Shown here piece after piece: positions 35,259 to 44,815 of a DNA stretch of 64,000 nucleotides (positions are counted from its first letter, which is position 1; each line of letters opens with the position of its first letter). The notes beneath the pieces were generated by a model, which saw nothing but the letters and a program-made list of their open reading frames with translations, was not told where the DNA came from and searched no databases. This stretch comes from Gemmatimonadota bacterium. Its GTDB lineage: Bacteria > Gemmatimonadota > Gemmatimonadetes > Gemmatimonadales > Gemmatimonadaceae. The DNA is taken from NCBI GenBank assembly GCA_003152485.1, contig PMAE01000065.1:34098-98097 (forward strand), written 5' to 3'. The position numbers and the translations under genes were made by a program.

Positions 35259-36599
35259 ATGGCTCGGGCTCGGGTAGTAATAGTCGGCGGCGGGTTCGGG
35301 GGGTTTACGGCGGCCCGGCGGCTCAGTCGGGCGGCGGTCGATATCACGCTCGTCGATCGGACGAACCACCATCTCTTCCAGCCGCTGCTCTACCAGGTCG
35401 CGACGGCCACCCTCTCGCCGACGGATATCATGGTCCCCATTCGCTGGGGACTCCGTCGGCAGAAGAACGCCAACGTGATTCTGGGCGAGGCGACAGCGGT
35501 GGACGTGGCCCGGCGCGTGGTGGTGCTCGATGGCGGTCGGGCTGAATTGCCATACGACTACGCCATCATCGCCACCGGCGCTCGACACTCGTATTTCGGG
35601 CACCCGGAGTGGGAGGCGTTGGCCCCCGGCCTCAAGAGCATCGAAGACGCGCTCGATGTGCGCAATCGGTTCCTGCTCGCGTTCGAAGAGGCGGAGCGTA
35701 CCGATGATGACGCGGAGCGCCGGGCGTACCAGACCTTCGTCGTCATCGGCGGCGGCCCGACCGGTGTCGAGCTCGCTGGGATGCTGCCCGAAGTCGCCAA
35801 ACCGATGCGTCGCGACTACCGGCGCATCGATACCCGTCAGACCCGGGTGCTTCTGCTGGAGGGTGGCCCGCGCATCCTGCCGGCCTTTCCGCAGGCGCTG
35901 TCGGATCACGCGAAGCGGGACCTGGAGAAATTGGGAGTAGAGGTCCGTACGAACGCCCGCGTCACGCACGTCGAACCGGATGGTGTACACGTGGGGGGCG
36001 AGCATATCCGTGCCCGCACGGTGTTCTGGGCCGCGGGGAACGCCGCGTCCAAGCTCGCCAAGACACTCGGCGCACCACTCGATGAGGTGGGTCGCGTCAA
36101 AGTGACGCCGGATCTCTCGCTTCCGGGCCACCCCGAGGTATTCGTCGTCGGTGATCTGGCGACGGTGCCGCGCGACGGTGGGACGTTCGTGCCGGGCGTG
36201 GCCCAGGGTGCGATTCAGGAGGGTCGGGTCGCGGCCGACAACGTGATCGCCCGTCTCGCGGGCCGCCCCACGCAGCTGTTCACCTATTTCAACAAGGGTG
36301 ACCTGGCATCCATCGGCCGGCACCGGGCGATCGCGAACTTCGGCTTCCTTCAAGTCACGGGTTACGCGGCGTGGCTGATGTGGCTGTTCATCCACGTCCT
36401 CTATCTCGTCGGGTTCCGAAACCGCGTCAGCGTGCTCCTCCAATGGGCGTACGCCTATTTCACCTTTCAGCGCGGCATGCGGTTGATCACGAACTACGCC
36501 CGGCAATGGGACGGGACGGTGGCAGTCGGCGGGAAGTATTTGAGCGCGGACGCCGAGCTGGCGGTGGCGAAGCAGAGGGAAGCGGTGGGGAGTCGGTAG
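35259..36599 (+). CDS. ndh: type II NADH dehydrogenase
   Basis: Single-subunit, non-proton-pumping NADH:quinone oxidoreductase of 446 aa, a membrane-associated entry point to the respiratory chain. Two Rossmann motifs bind FAD (RVVIVGGGFGGFTAARRL at the N terminus) and NADH (TFVVIGGGPTGVELAGML near residue 165). The quinone-site region TNHHLFQPLLYQVATATLSPTDI near 40 and the FAD-binding GDLATVPRDGG near 305 are intact. A C-terminal hydrophobic stretch (AAWLMWLFIHVLYLVGF near 375) gives membrane attachment. A GAGGG sequence precedes the start. It is probably a separate transcript; the next gene is convergent. Confidence 0.93.
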   Translation: MARARVVIVGGGFGGFTAARRLSRAAVDITLVDRTNHHLFQPLLYQVATATLSPTDIMVPIRWGLRRQKNANVILGEATAVDVARRVVVLDGGRAELPYDYAIIATGARHSYFGHPEWEALAPGLKSIEDALDVRNRFLLAFEEAERTDDDAERRAYQTFVVIGGGPTGVELAGMLPEVAKPMRRDYRRIDTRQTRVLLLEGGPRILPAFPQALSDHAKRDLEKLGVEVRTNARVTHVEPDGVHVGGEHIRARTVFWAAGNAASKLAKTLGAPLDEVGRVKVTPDLSLPGHPEVFVVGDLATVPRDGGTFVPGVAQGAIQEGRVAADNVIARLAGRPTQLFTYFNKGDLASIGRHRAIANFGFLQVTGYAAWLMWLFIHVLYLVGFRNRVSVLLQWAYAYFTFQRGMRLITNYARQWDGTVAVGGKYLSADAELAVAKQREAVGSR

Positions 36600-36615
36600 C
36601 GCTACCTACCAAGCG

Positions 36616-36651
36616 TCACCCAGGCCATTTCTAACGAACGCGATTGGGTGA
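36616..36651. other. inverted repeat between convergent ndh and MFS genes
   Basis: Arms TCACCCA (36616-36622) and TGGGTGA (36645-36651) enclose a 22-base loop between two convergent stop codons. The position suits a shared terminator, but the stem is short and no T run follows on either strand. Confidence 0.3.
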
Positions 36652-36665
36652 TCGCGGCCGCACGG

Positions 36666-38000
36666 CTAACTGCGCGCGCCGGTGCCGGCAGGGGTTACGG
36701 ACGCGACTTCGGCGGTGGCGGGGATCGGGCCGGATGGGGTGGGTATGGTCGCCACGCCGGCGGTGTCGGGCGTCATGTACGCCTCGAGATTCGTGCCCAG
36801 GAGCAGCGTCGCGGCAACCAATACCGCGCCCGCCCAGAAGGGCGCGCCGGGATTTAAATGATCGTAAAGGAGGCCGGCGCCGAGGGGAAAGATCACGCGC
36901 GTAATGCCGCCAAAGGTCTGCTGCGTACCCATGAACAGTCCCCGCTCATCTGCGGAAATGACGCGCGACAGCATGGCGGTGACGCACGGGAAGGTGAATG
37001 CCGTTCCGAGCGGGAGGAGGACGACGACGGCGGCGAGTATCGGAAGGGTCGGCGCAAGGGGGATCAGGATGAGCCCCGCGGCGAGGAGGACGATCCCTAT
37101 CCTGGACAGCCGCGGCTCGCCGAACTTGTCGATGGCCGGGCCGAGGATGAAGGCCCGGGTGACCATACTCATCACGCCCAAGTAGGTGAAGACCCATCCG
37201 ATCGAGGCGGCGGTGACACCGAACCGCTTGGCCAGGAAGAGCGCGAGGATCGACATCGCGGCCATGAACGCACCGATCCCGACCGCGTAGATCCAGATCA
37301 GTCGCGATGCGGGCGCATCCGAGTGCCGAATCACCCCCCAGATCACGGTCCGCGACCGGCCGCGCGGCTCAATGCGGCTGCGTGCGGCCCGGGCGATCAC
37401 GTGCGATTCGCGCAGATACCTCCACGCGAAAAACATGTTCGCGACGCAGATCACGGCCGCGAGTACTCCCGGTGCGGCGTGTCCCAACGAGAGATCATGG
37501 CCGTTGACCCACAAGTGTCGCAGCCCCAGCACGAGCGCACCAGAGCCAAGCAACGGGCCGATGGCGACGCCAAGATTCGTGGCCGCGGAGACCCAGCCCA
37601 GCGCGCGGGCGCGGTTCTTTGGCTCCGTCGAGTCGGCGACGTAGGCTTGCACGACACCGACGGTGCCGCCGCCCGCACCCTGAACGATGCGCGACACGAA
37701 GAGCATCGTGAGCGAGTTCGCGTACGCGAAAATGACGTACGAGACCGCGGATGCGCCGAGGGCAATGAGAAGCGCGGGACGCCGGCCGTATCGATCGGAG
37801 AACCGCCCCCACAACGGAGCGGACAACAGCGTGGCAAGGGAGAACGCCGACACCAACATCGTGTAGGTGAACCCGTTCGCTCCCAAGCGCGTCGCATAGA
37901 ACGGGAGCAGCGGGACCACCATCAGCGTCCCCATCATGTCCACGCAGGCCGTGACGAGGAGGACCAGGAGCTTGGAGTCGACCTTCTGATACTGGATCAG
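36666..38000 (-). CDS. MFS transporter (drug/metabolite efflux type); CTG start proposed
   Basis: Major facilitator with about 12 membrane spans, similar in build to TetA/MdtG-type exporters. The ORF track starts at a GTG (37943) in the middle of the first span. The same frame continues upstream as QYQKVDSKLLVLLVTAC, which completes span 1 (LLVLLVTACVDMMGTLMVVPLLPF), but holds no ATG, GTG or TTG. CTG at 37998-38000 is the nearest candidate, giving 444 aa. An out-of-frame ATG (38005) one base out of register could mean a frameshift or sequence error. The loop motif GRFSDRYGRRPALL near residue 65 is the MFS signature A. VGVVQAYVADSTEPKNRARALG near 120 matches drug:H+ antiporters. Substrate unknown. 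Confidence 0.85.
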   Translation of the reverse strand: MIQYQKVDSKLLVLLVTACVDMMGTLMVVPLLPFYATRLGANGFTYTMLVSAFSLATLLSAPLWGRFSDRYGRRPALLIALGASAVSYVIFAYANSLTMLFVSRIVQGAGGGTVGVVQAYVADSTEPKNRARALGWVSAATNLGVAIGPLLGSGALVLGLRHLWVNGHDLSLGHAAPGVLAAVICVANMFFAWRYLRESHVIARAARSRIEPRGRSRTVIWGVIRHSDAPASRLIWIYAVGIGAFMAAMSILALFLAKRFGVTAASIGWVFTYLGVMSMVTRAFILGPAIDKFGEPRLSRIGIVLLAAGLILIPLAPTLPILAAVVVLLPLGTAFTFPCVTAMLSRVISADERGLFMGTQQTFGGITRVIFPLGAGLLYDHLNPGAPFWAGAVLVAATLLLGTNLEAYMTPDTAGVATIPTPSGPIPATAEVASVTPAGTGARS

Positions 38001-38165
38001 GGCATACCTGTGGTGGGCGCGGCAGATGACCCGGGAGCGCTGCCGCGCCCGGTGGAACTGAATCTAACGGACACCAGCCGAGTGAGTTTGGTTGCCGCGA
38101 CGCAGCGCGGTGGCGTTCGCCACCGTTGCCTCGGGGACCCGCCGACGCCGACTACGTCTCGACGC

Positions 38166-38180
38166 TGCTTATATTTAGCA
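38166..38180 (+). promoter_or_regulatory. putative nadB promoter / inverted repeat
   Basis: TATATT at 38170-38175 is a good -10 candidate about 40 bases before nadB. It lies inside a small palindrome, TGCT-TATATTT-AGCA, that could be part of an operator. No clear -35 box is seen at normal spacing. It is the most AT-rich spot in the 214-base gap between the divergent MFS and nadB genes. Confidence 0.35.
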
Positions 38181-38214
38181 CGAGTGGGACCCCAACGCCC
38201 GTTGCCCATCGCCG

Positions 38215-39729
38215 ATGCCTGATCGCATTCGTACGCGCTTCCTCGTGGTGGGTAGTGGCGTGGCCGGGCTCCACACGGCGTGGCGAGCCGCCGAGCATGG
38301 TCCGGTGATCGTGCTGACGAAGCGGTCGTTGTTCGATTCGGCTACCGCGTACGCGCAGGGGGGGATCGCGGCCGCGCTGGGCGCGGGCGATTCGCCGGAG
38401 TTGCATCGCCGGGACACGCTGGCCGCTGGGGCCGCCTTGTGCGACGCAGCCGCCGTGAAGGTCTTGGTCGAAGAGGGGCCGGCCCGCGTGCGGGAGCTGT
38501 CCGCCGCCGGCGCCGATTTCGACCTCGCACCGAACGGCAAGTTCATCCTGGGCCGCGAGGCAGCGCACTCCAGGAAGCGGATCGTGCACGCGCATGGCGA
38601 CCAAACGGGGGCCGAGGTGGCCCGCACGTTGATCCGCCGAGTCACGGAGAGCGAGGGTGTCGAGGTCATGGAGACGACCCGCGTCCTCGATCTGATCGTC
38701 GAGGACGGCGAGTGTGTCGGGGTGCGAGCCAGTGTGTCGGGGCGGGCGGTGGAAATCCTCGCCGACGCGACGGTGCTGGCGACCGGCGGCTGCGGACAGG
38801 TGTATCGGTACACCACGAACCCGCAGGTTGCAACCGGTGACGGATTCGCGATCGCGCTGCGCGCCGGGGTGCGGCTCGCCGACATGGAGTTCGTTCAGTT
38901 TCATCCCACCGCGCTGGCGACGCCGGAGAATCCGCTCGCCCTCATCTCCGAGGCGGTACGAGGGGAGGGGGCGATCCTCCTCAACTCCGCGGGCGTCCGA
39001 TTCATGCCGGAGCGTCACCGATTGGCCGAGTTGGCGCCCCGCGATGTCGTCGCGCGGGAGATTTTTCGAGAGCAGGAGTCAGGCGGCCCGGTGTATCTCG
39101 ATGCCCATCGGCTGGGGGCCACGTTCGAGCACCGGTTCCCGGGGATCTTCGCGCTGTGTCGGGCGCGAGGCATCGACCCGCGGTCGGACCTCATCCCAGT
39201 GACGCCCGCTGCGCACTACATCATGGGTGGCGTGGTGACTGACCTCGCCGGACGATCGAGCCTCGCGCGCCTGTACGCCTGCGGCGAGGTCTCGCGTACG
39301 GGCGTGCATGGCGCGAACCGGCTGGCCTCCAATTCGTTGCTGGAGGGTTTGGTCTTTGCCGAGCGGGTGGCCCGTGATCTGGTATCCGCCTCGCCCCTGC
39401 GGGCCGCGCTACCAGCTCCGGAGGCGTGGCGAGTGCCGTTGCTGGTGGATCGCGGAGCGGCGCAGGTGGCCGCGGATGCGATTCGACGCGTGATGTGGGA
39501 GGACGCGGGCATCGTGCGGACCGCCGCGGGATTGCGGGGATGTATCGAACAGCTCGATGACATCGCGCATCGCCTGCCCAATGGCGCGACCGAGGAGACG
39601 AACATGGTGGACACGTCGCTGCTGATCGCCGAGGCGGCGCTGCTGCGCAAGGAATCACGCGGCGGCCATCATCGCGCGGACTTCCCCAAGGCGAAGCGGA
39701 AGTGGCAGCGCCGGCATATCGAATGGTGA
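38215..39729 (+). CDS. nadB: L-aspartate oxidase
   Basis: FAD enzyme oxidising L-aspartate to iminoaspartate, the first step of de novo NAD synthesis, 504 aa. It has the N-terminal FAD motif [34 protein letters not shown] near residue 42, the active-site region [15 protein letters not shown] near 122, FVQFHPTA near 225 and the C-terminal [21 protein letters not shown] near 362. The C-terminal helical domain is shorter than in succinate dehydrogenase, as expected for NadB. It starts at ATG 38215 behind a putative promoter and leads nadB-nadA-nadC; its product is unstable and is used by NadA encoded 7 bases later. Confidence 0.94.
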   Translation: MPDRIRTRFLVVGSGVAGLHTAWRAAEHGPVIVLTKRSLFDSATAYAQGGIAAALGAGDSPELHRRDTLAAGAALCDAAAVKVLVEEGPARVRELSAAGADFDLAPNGKFILGREAAHSRKRIVHAHGDQTGAEVARTLIRRVTESEGVEVMETTRVLDLIVEDGECVGVRASVSGRAVEILADATVLATGGCGQVYRYTTNPQVATGDGFAIALRAGVRLADMEFVQFHPTALATPENPLALISEAVRGEGAILLNSAGVRFMPERHRLAELAPRDVVAREIFREQESGGPVYLDAHRLGATFEHRFPGIFALCRARGIDPRSDLIPVTPAAHYIMGGVVTDLAGRSSLARLYACGEVSRTGVHGANRLASNSLLEGLVFAERVARDLVSASPLRAALPAPEAWRVPLLVDRGAAQVAADAIRRVMWEDAGIVRTAAGLRGCIEQLDDIAHRLPNGATEETNMVDTSLLIAEAALLRKESRGGHHRADFPKAKRKWQRRHIEW

Positions 39730-39736
39730 CCGGCTG

Positions 39737-40750
39737 ATGGCCCCGTCAGAGCTGCACACGCGGATCCGGGAGCTGGTGCGGGAGCGCAACGCCGTGATTC
39801 TCGCGCACAACTACGAGCGGCCGGAGGTGCAGGACGTGGCCGACTTCGTGGGCGATTCGCTGGGGCTGTCGCGGGAAGCCGCGAGCACGCCGGCCGACGT
39901 GATCGTGTTCTGCGGCGTGCATTTCATGGCGGAGACGGCGGCGATCCTCTCGCCCCAGAAACGCGTGCTGCTGCCTGACTTGGCGGCCGGATGCTCGCTG
40001 GCGGCGACGATCGATGCGGACCAGCTCCGCGCGTGGAAGGCCGAGCATCCGGGCGCGGCCGTGGTGTCCTACGTGAACACGTCCGCCGCGGTCAAAGCGG
40101 AGAGCGACTACTGCTGCACGTCGGGCAACGCGGTGGACGTGGTCAATGCGGTGCCGGCGGACCAGGAGGTCCTCTTCTTGCCGGACGTGTTCCTGGGGGC
40201 GCACGTGCGGCGTCTGACGGGACGAAAGAACATGCACGTCTGGATGGGGGAGTGCCACGTGCACGCCGGGATCGACACCGAGGATCTCGATCGCCAGCGA
40301 GCGGCGCATCCGGGGGCGGAACTCCTCATCCATCCTGAATGCGGATGCGCTACGAGCATGGTCGATGCGGTGTCGGCGGGCGCGATCGATCCCACGGACG
40401 TACAGATCCTGTCCACCGAGGGGATGATCCGGCGTCCCGCCACGTCGCCGGCGGATGCGTTCATCGTGGCCACCGAGGTCGGAATCCTGCATCGCTTGCG
40501 CCGGGAGAACCCGACGAAGACGTTCTATGCAGCAAACGAGCGGGCCGTCTGCGCCTACATGAAGGTGACGACACTGCCGAAGGTGGCGATGGCGCTCGAG
40601 CTGTTGCAGCACGAGATCACCGTGGCGCCGGACGTGGCGGCGCGTGCGCGTCGAGCGATCGAACGAATGGTCGCCATCGGCGCGGCGCCCGCGCGGCACC
40701 CCCACCACGGGCTGTCACCCACCGGCGTCGCCGCCGATCCCGGCGAGTGA
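39737..40750 (+). CDS. nadA: quinolinate synthase
   Basis: [4Fe-4S] enzyme condensing iminoaspartate with dihydroxyacetone phosphate to quinolinate, 337 aa. Early motifs are [29 protein letters not shown]. Cysteines in [17 protein letters not shown] and [11 protein letters not shown] fit the three cluster ligands of this family. [14 protein letters not shown] and ILSTEGMI are further conserved blocks. The chain is the bacterial mid-length form. It lies between nadB and nadC in one operon, giving the full path from aspartate to nicotinate mononucleotide. Confidence 0.94.
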   Translation: MAPSELHTRIRELVRERNAVILAHNYERPEVQDVADFVGDSLGLSREAASTPADVIVFCGVHFMAETAAILSPQKRVLLPDLAAGCSLAATIDADQLRAWKAEHPGAAVVSYVNTSAAVKAESDYCCTSGNAVDVVNAVPADQEVLFLPDVFLGAHVRRLTGRKNMHVWMGECHVHAGIDTEDLDRQRAAHPGAELLIHPECGCATSMVDAVSAGAIDPTDVQILSTEGMIRRPATSPADAFIVATEVGILHRLRRENPTKTFYAANERAVCAYMKVTTLPKVAMALELLQHEITVAPDVAARARRAIERMVAIGAAPARHPHHGLSPTGVAADPGE

Positions 40751-40772
40751 TCGTCGCCTAGCCGAGAGACCC

Positions 40773-41834
40773 ATGATAGAGCCTGTTCCCGATCAACCGT
40801 CTGACCCGGGATCCGAACCGCCCGAGCCGCGTGAGCCACCGATCGTACCGCCGGACGACACGGGTGAGGGGGCGCCGAGCGACCGTCACAACGGGCATCC
40901 CCGACCCGGCGGAATGGGATACGGGATGCAGCCGTGGCACCGACCGAGCCCCCTGTCGATCCCGGCGATGGACCGTCCGGGTAGCGCAGTCCGCTTTCCG
41001 CTATCCCCGGACGAGCTGTCGGCGCTCGTTCGGATGGCATTGGAGGAGGATGGGGCGTTCAACGACATCACGACGATCGCGACCGTGGTCACCGCGCGGC
41101 GTGCGCGTGGCGCCATCGTCGCGCGCCGGGCAGGCACGGTCTGCGGCGTGATGCTGGCGCTGGAGTCGTTCCAGCAGCTGGATGCGAAGGCGATCACGCG
41201 GACGATCGAGAGCGATGGCGAGGCCGTCGAAGCGGGGGCGCCGGTCATCTTCATCCGCGGCCACGCTCGTGGGATGCTCTCGGCCGAACGGGTAGCGCTG
41301 AATTTCATGCAGCACCTCTCGGGGATCGCGACGCTCACGGCGCAGTTCGTGGCCGCGGTCCGAGGTACCGGCGCGAAGATCCTCGATACCCGGAAAACGC
41401 TTCCGGGGTGGCGTGCCCTCGAGAAGTACGCGGTCCGGTGCGGCGGCGGTCAGAACCACCGGATGGACTTGGCCAGCGCCGTGTTGATCAAGGACAACCA
41501 TCTGGCGGCGGTGGACGGCGATGTGGGCCGTGCGATCACGCGGGCGCGTACCGTGGCGCCGGCCCACGCGCGGATCGAGATCGAGTGCGACGCCATCGAG
41601 CAAGTGGAGGCGGCCATCGCCCATCATGCCGACATCGTGCTGCTCGACAACATGACCCCCGCACAGATGGCCGAGTGCGTGACGCTCGTCAACAAACGGG
41701 CGATCGTCGAAGCGTCGGGACGCGTCCGGCTCGAAAACGTCCGGCAGATCGCGGAGACAGGGGTGGATTGGATCTCGGCCGGTTCGCTGACGCATTCGCC
41801 GCCCGCGCTGGATCTAGCGTTGGATTTTGAGTAG
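40773..41834 (+). CDS. nadC: nicotinate-nucleotide pyrophosphorylase (carboxylating)
   Basis: Quinolinate phosphoribosyltransferase making nicotinate mononucleotide from quinolinate and PRPP. From ATG 40773 (GAGAG just upstream) it has 353 aa, about 65 more than usual. The extra N terminus is a Pro/Glu-rich, probably disordered tail (SEPPEPREPPIVPPDD); the catalytic domain begins near FPLSPDELSALVRMALEEDG. The enzyme core is intact: LNFMQHLSGIATLTAQFV, LDTRKTLPGWRALEKYAV, GGGQNHRMDL, IKDNHL, EIECDAIEQVEAA and the GVDWISAGSLTHSPPALDLALDF end. A later ATG (MDRPGSAVRF) would give a normal-length protein, so the extension is uncertain. Confidence 0.92.
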   Translation: MIEPVPDQPSDPGSEPPEPREPPIVPPDDTGEGAPSDRHNGHPRPGGMGYGMQPWHRPSPLSIPAMDRPGSAVRFPLSPDELSALVRMALEEDGAFNDITTIATVVTARRARGAIVARRAGTVCGVMLALESFQQLDAKAITRTIESDGEAVEAGAPVIFIRGHARGMLSAERVALNFMQHLSGIATLTAQFVAAVRGTGAKILDTRKTLPGWRALEKYAVRCGGGQNHRMDLASAVLIKDNHLAAVDGDVGRAITRARTVAPAHARIEIECDAIEQVEAAIAHHADIVLLDNMTPAQMAECVTLVNKRAIVEASGRVRLENVRQIAETGVDWISAGSLTHSPPALDLALDFE

Positions 41835-41853
41835 CGGTTCGGTGGGAGCGGTG

Positions 41854-42033
41854 ATGCCGGAACGAGATTCGCGCGCGATTGGTCAGGCCACCGAGGCGGC
41901 TCGCCCGACGGTCGAATCGGCGGATGCCATCGCGACCTGTGACGTGTGTGGGGTGGCGGCAGTGGTGGAGCGGAAATGCAAGGTGATCTGCTTGAACTGC
42001 CATACCATTCTCAAGACCTGCGCGGATCTCTAA
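41854..42033 (+). CDS. small zinc-ribbon protein
   Basis: Protein of 59 aa from ATG 41854, preceded by GGGAG. The C-terminal half has two CxxC pairs (CDVCGVAAVVERKCKVICLNCHTI) in the spacing of a zinc ribbon; the N-terminal half is polar. Short zinc-ribbon proteins of this kind are common in Gemmatimonadota and neighbours and have no assigned function. It starts 19 bases after nadC on the same strand, so it may be the last gene of the nad operon. Its end overlaps the convergent acyl-CoA dehydrogenase remnant by 4 bases. Confidence 0.7.
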   Translation: MPERDSRAIGQATEAARPTVESADAIATCDVCGVAAVVERKCKVICLNCHTILKTCADL

Positions 42034-42686
42034 GGCCGACCGGGGGCTTCTTCCAACACCGGATCGTCCACGAAGTAGCCGGCGGCGGTGCGGACCGCGG
42101 CGGCGATTGTGCGCCGCGTGTCATCGACCGGATCTTCGCGGCCCGCCAGCGCTTGGCGCTGCGCGCGGAAACGGCGGCCGGCGGTGACGCAAAAGAGATC
42201 GCACAACGCACGCTCTCGTTCGCTGCCGCCGACTCCGCGGTCATCGATGAGTCGCTGAGTGCGCCCGATGACTGCCGCCGTGGCGTAGAGCTCGATCGCC
42301 ATGTTGGTGGCTTTCGACCCGAGGCCGCAGTGGACGCCGACCAGAACGGCGAGCGATGCATCGGTCGCCGAGATCGCGCTGAACACGCGCGCGTAGGCGG
42401 TGGACGACAGTCCCAATCCGCCATACTCGCGGGGGATGGTGAGGGCGAGGAGGCCGGCATCGGCGAACGCGCGGATCACCGGCTCGGGGATCGTCTCGGC
42501 GGCGTCGAAGGCCGCCGAGTCAATCAGGTCACCCTGGATACGCCGGAGGTCACGGATGAGACGGGAGACCACGCGCGCTTCGTCGGGGTCGCGAACATCG
42601 AGCGGCTCAGGATAGGGGAACAGGACATCGCCATAGATCGCGCCGGCGAATAAGCCGCGGACGAACGCGGGTTGCGGATCAGACAT
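42030..42686 (-). pseudogene. acyl-CoA dehydrogenase with internal in-frame deletion
   Basis: An open frame of 218 aa joins the two ends of a long acyl-CoA dehydrogenase (~600 aa form). Residues 1 to ~123 are the N-terminal helical domain (AFVRGLFAGAIYGDVLFPYPEPL, LLALTIPREYGGLGLS, SLAVLVGVHCGLGSKA). The following residues (MAIELYATAAVIGRTQRLIDDRG, ERALCDLFCVTAG) match the extreme C-terminal domain. Everything between is missing, about 390 residues by comparison with family members I recall: FAD-binding middle domain, catalytic Glu and main C-terminal helices. The frame is intact, so it may still be translated, but it cannot be a working dehydrogenase. The ATG at 42686 overlaps the end of the DUF255 gene by 8 bases. 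Confidence 0.75.
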
Positions 42687-44751
42687 GCGACGCCGGGCGC
42701 GGCCGCTCCGCGGCGTGGTCGAGCTGCGGGGCCAGCAGCGCGGCATCGGTCTGTGGTGCGTCGCAGACATACTGTCGGCAGACATACGCCGTTGGTGCAC
42801 CGCCGACCTCTGGTCGCCCGTCGAGCAGCGCGATCCCCGTGGACGCGCCCGGGATTCCGCCGGCGAGCACGAGCGACGGCAGGTAGTGCGCGGCCACCAC
42901 GGCATCGAGCGCGCGGTAGCGTGGATCGCGGGACTCGCCCACGAGCGCCACGGCGACCGCGCCGTTGACGGCCATGTCGGCGGCGCCCAACGCGTGGCCA
43001 AATGCCGCGGGGTGTCGCGCCATCGGCTCGGCCAGCACCTCGAGGACCGCGAGCGCCCGTCGGCGCAGGCCCGCGTCGTCGAGCAGCTCCGCCAGGTGGA
43101 GAAATAGGTCGACTGTGAGCGACGTGCCTGAGGGCACCGCGTTGTCGGTCACATCTCGGGGCCGTGTGATGAGCGGATCCGCGTCGCGTGCCGTATCGAA
43201 AAAGGCCTCGGCTGCCTCGTCCCAAAACCACGTCTCGATGGCACGCGCGATCTCGATCGCCAGGTCGAGCCACGTCCGATCGGCGGACAGCTCGTACGTG
43301 GCGAGAAATCCCAGCGCTACCGCGGCGTGGTCCTCGAGGTAGCCGGCGATCTTGGTCACACCGTCGGTATGCGTCCGCATCACGCGTCCACCGGGGCGGA
43401 CCAGGTTGCGCCGGAGAAACTCCGCGTTGGCCAGCGCCAGCGCCGCATAGTCGTCCCGCCCGAACGCACGTGCGGCCGCCGCGACCGCGCGCAGCATGAG
43501 GCCGTTCCACGCGGCGAGCATCTTCTCATCGCGCCCCGGCCGGATCCGCCGGTCACGGATCCCCGCGAGGGTGTCCCGCGCCCGGGCGCGGGCCGCGATG
43601 AGCGCGGCCTCGGTGGGGCCGGCACGTCCGGCGGGGAGCGCCCCGCCGTCGGCCACGTGCAGGATGTTGGCGCCCTCGAAATTTCCGGCCGGCGTGACGC
43701 CGTAGCGAGTCTTGAAATCCGCCGACTCCGGGCCGAGCGCCGCGTCGATCTCGCGCTCACTCCACACGTAGAATTTTCCTTCGACCCCTTCACTGTCCGC
43801 GTCGAGGCTGGCGTAGAATCCGCCGTCGGGCGACGTCATCTCGCGGGCGACCCAGCCGATCGTCTCTTCGGTGACGCGCCGGACCTCGGGGTCCTTGGCG
43901 GCTTGCCAGAGATGCACCCCGAGCCGTGCGAGGAGCGCGTTGTCGTACAACATCTTCTCGAAATGCGGTACGAGCCAGATCGCGTCGACCGCATAGCGGT
44001 GAAACCCGCCGCCGACCTGGTCGTAGATGCCGCCGCGCGCCATGTTGCGAAAGCTCGTCTCGACGATCGCCAGCGCGTGGCTCGCATCCATCCGCTTGGC
44101 GTACCGCAGTAGGAAATCGAGGCTCATGGCCTGCGGGAACTTGGGCGCCCCTTCGAAGCCACCGTGCGCGGGATCGAAGCGTTCCGCCAAGCCATGGAAC
44201 GCCCGGTCCAGGGTTGTCGCGTCGAGCGCACCCGAGGGCCCCATCCGCGCGGTCGCGGCGGCGTAGATGTCGCGCATGGCGGTCGCGGTCTGGGTCACGC
44301 GGTCGCGCTTCGTGTGGTACGCGTCCGCGACGGAGCGCAGGATGCGCGCGAACGACGGCAGCCCGTGGCCGTCCACCGGCGGGAAGTACGTGCCGGCGTA
44401 GAAGGGTTCCCCAGCCGGCGTAAGAAAAATCGTCATTGGCCAGCCACCGTGACCGATCATCGACTGCAGCGCCTGCATGTACACGCTGTCGACGTCGGGC
44501 CGCTCTTCGCGGTCCACTTTGATGTTCACGAAATGCTCGTTCATCAACCGCGCCGTCTCCGGGTCCTCGAACGACTCGTGCGCCATGACGTGGCACCAGT
44601 GGCACGCGGCGTACCCGACACTCAGGAGGATCGGCCGGTCTTCGCGGCGCGCGCGGTCCAGCGCCTCCGGCCCCCACGGGTACCAGTCGACGGGATTCTC
44701 GGCATGTTGCCGCAGGTACGGACTCGTTTCGGTGGCCAGGCGGTTCGGCAT
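42679..44751 (-). CDS. DUF255 thioredoxin-like / six-hairpin protein (YyaL, SPATA20-like)
   Basis: Protein of 690 aa. The N-terminal ~160 residues form a thioredoxin-like DUF255 domain with [23 protein letters not shown]-type opening, the CxxC motif in [15 protein letters not shown] near residue 52, and [12 protein letters not shown] near 102. The rest resembles an alpha/alpha six-hairpin glycosidase-like fold ([30 protein letters not shown] near 250, [15 protein letters not shown] near 410). The family is widespread from bacteria to SPATA20 in animals and has no settled function; redox or sugar-epimerase-like roles are proposed. Length and motifs are complete. It is the upstream gene of the acyl-CoA dehydrogenase remnant. 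Confidence 0.9.
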   Translation of the reverse strand: MPNRLATETSPYLRQHAENPVDWYPWGPEALDRARREDRPILLSVGYAACHWCHVMAHESFEDPETARLMNEHFVNIKVDREERPDVDSVYMQALQSMIGHGGWPMTIFLTPAGEPFYAGTYFPPVDGHGLPSFARILRSVADAYHTKRDRVTQTATAMRDIYAAATARMGPSGALDATTLDRAFHGLAERFDPAHGGFEGAPKFPQAMSLDFLLRYAKRMDASHALAIVETSFRNMARGGIYDQVGGGFHRYAVDAIWLVPHFEKMLYDNALLARLGVHLWQAAKDPEVRRVTEETIGWVAREMTSPDGGFYASLDADSEGVEGKFYVWSEREIDAALGPESADFKTRYGVTPAGNFEGANILHVADGGALPAGRAGPTEAALIAARARARDTLAGIRDRRIRPGRDEKMLAAWNGLMLRAVAAAARAFGRDDYAALALANAEFLRRNLVRPGGRVMRTHTDGVTKIAGYLEDHAAVALGFLATYELSADRTWLDLAIEIARAIETWFWDEAAEAFFDTARDADPLITRPRDVTDNAVPSGTSLTVDLFLHLAELLDDAGLRRRALAVLEVLAEPMARHPAAFGHALGAADMAVNGAVAVALVGESRDPRYRALDAVVAAHYLPSLVLAGGIPGASTGIALLDGRPEVGGAPTAYVCRQYVCDAPQTDAALLAPQLDHAAERPRPASHV

Positions 44752-44815
44752 CGACTCTCAGCAACTCCCGGCCGCGACGCATTGGCGTTGGCCGTCGTGA
44801 TACATTGTGGACGCC

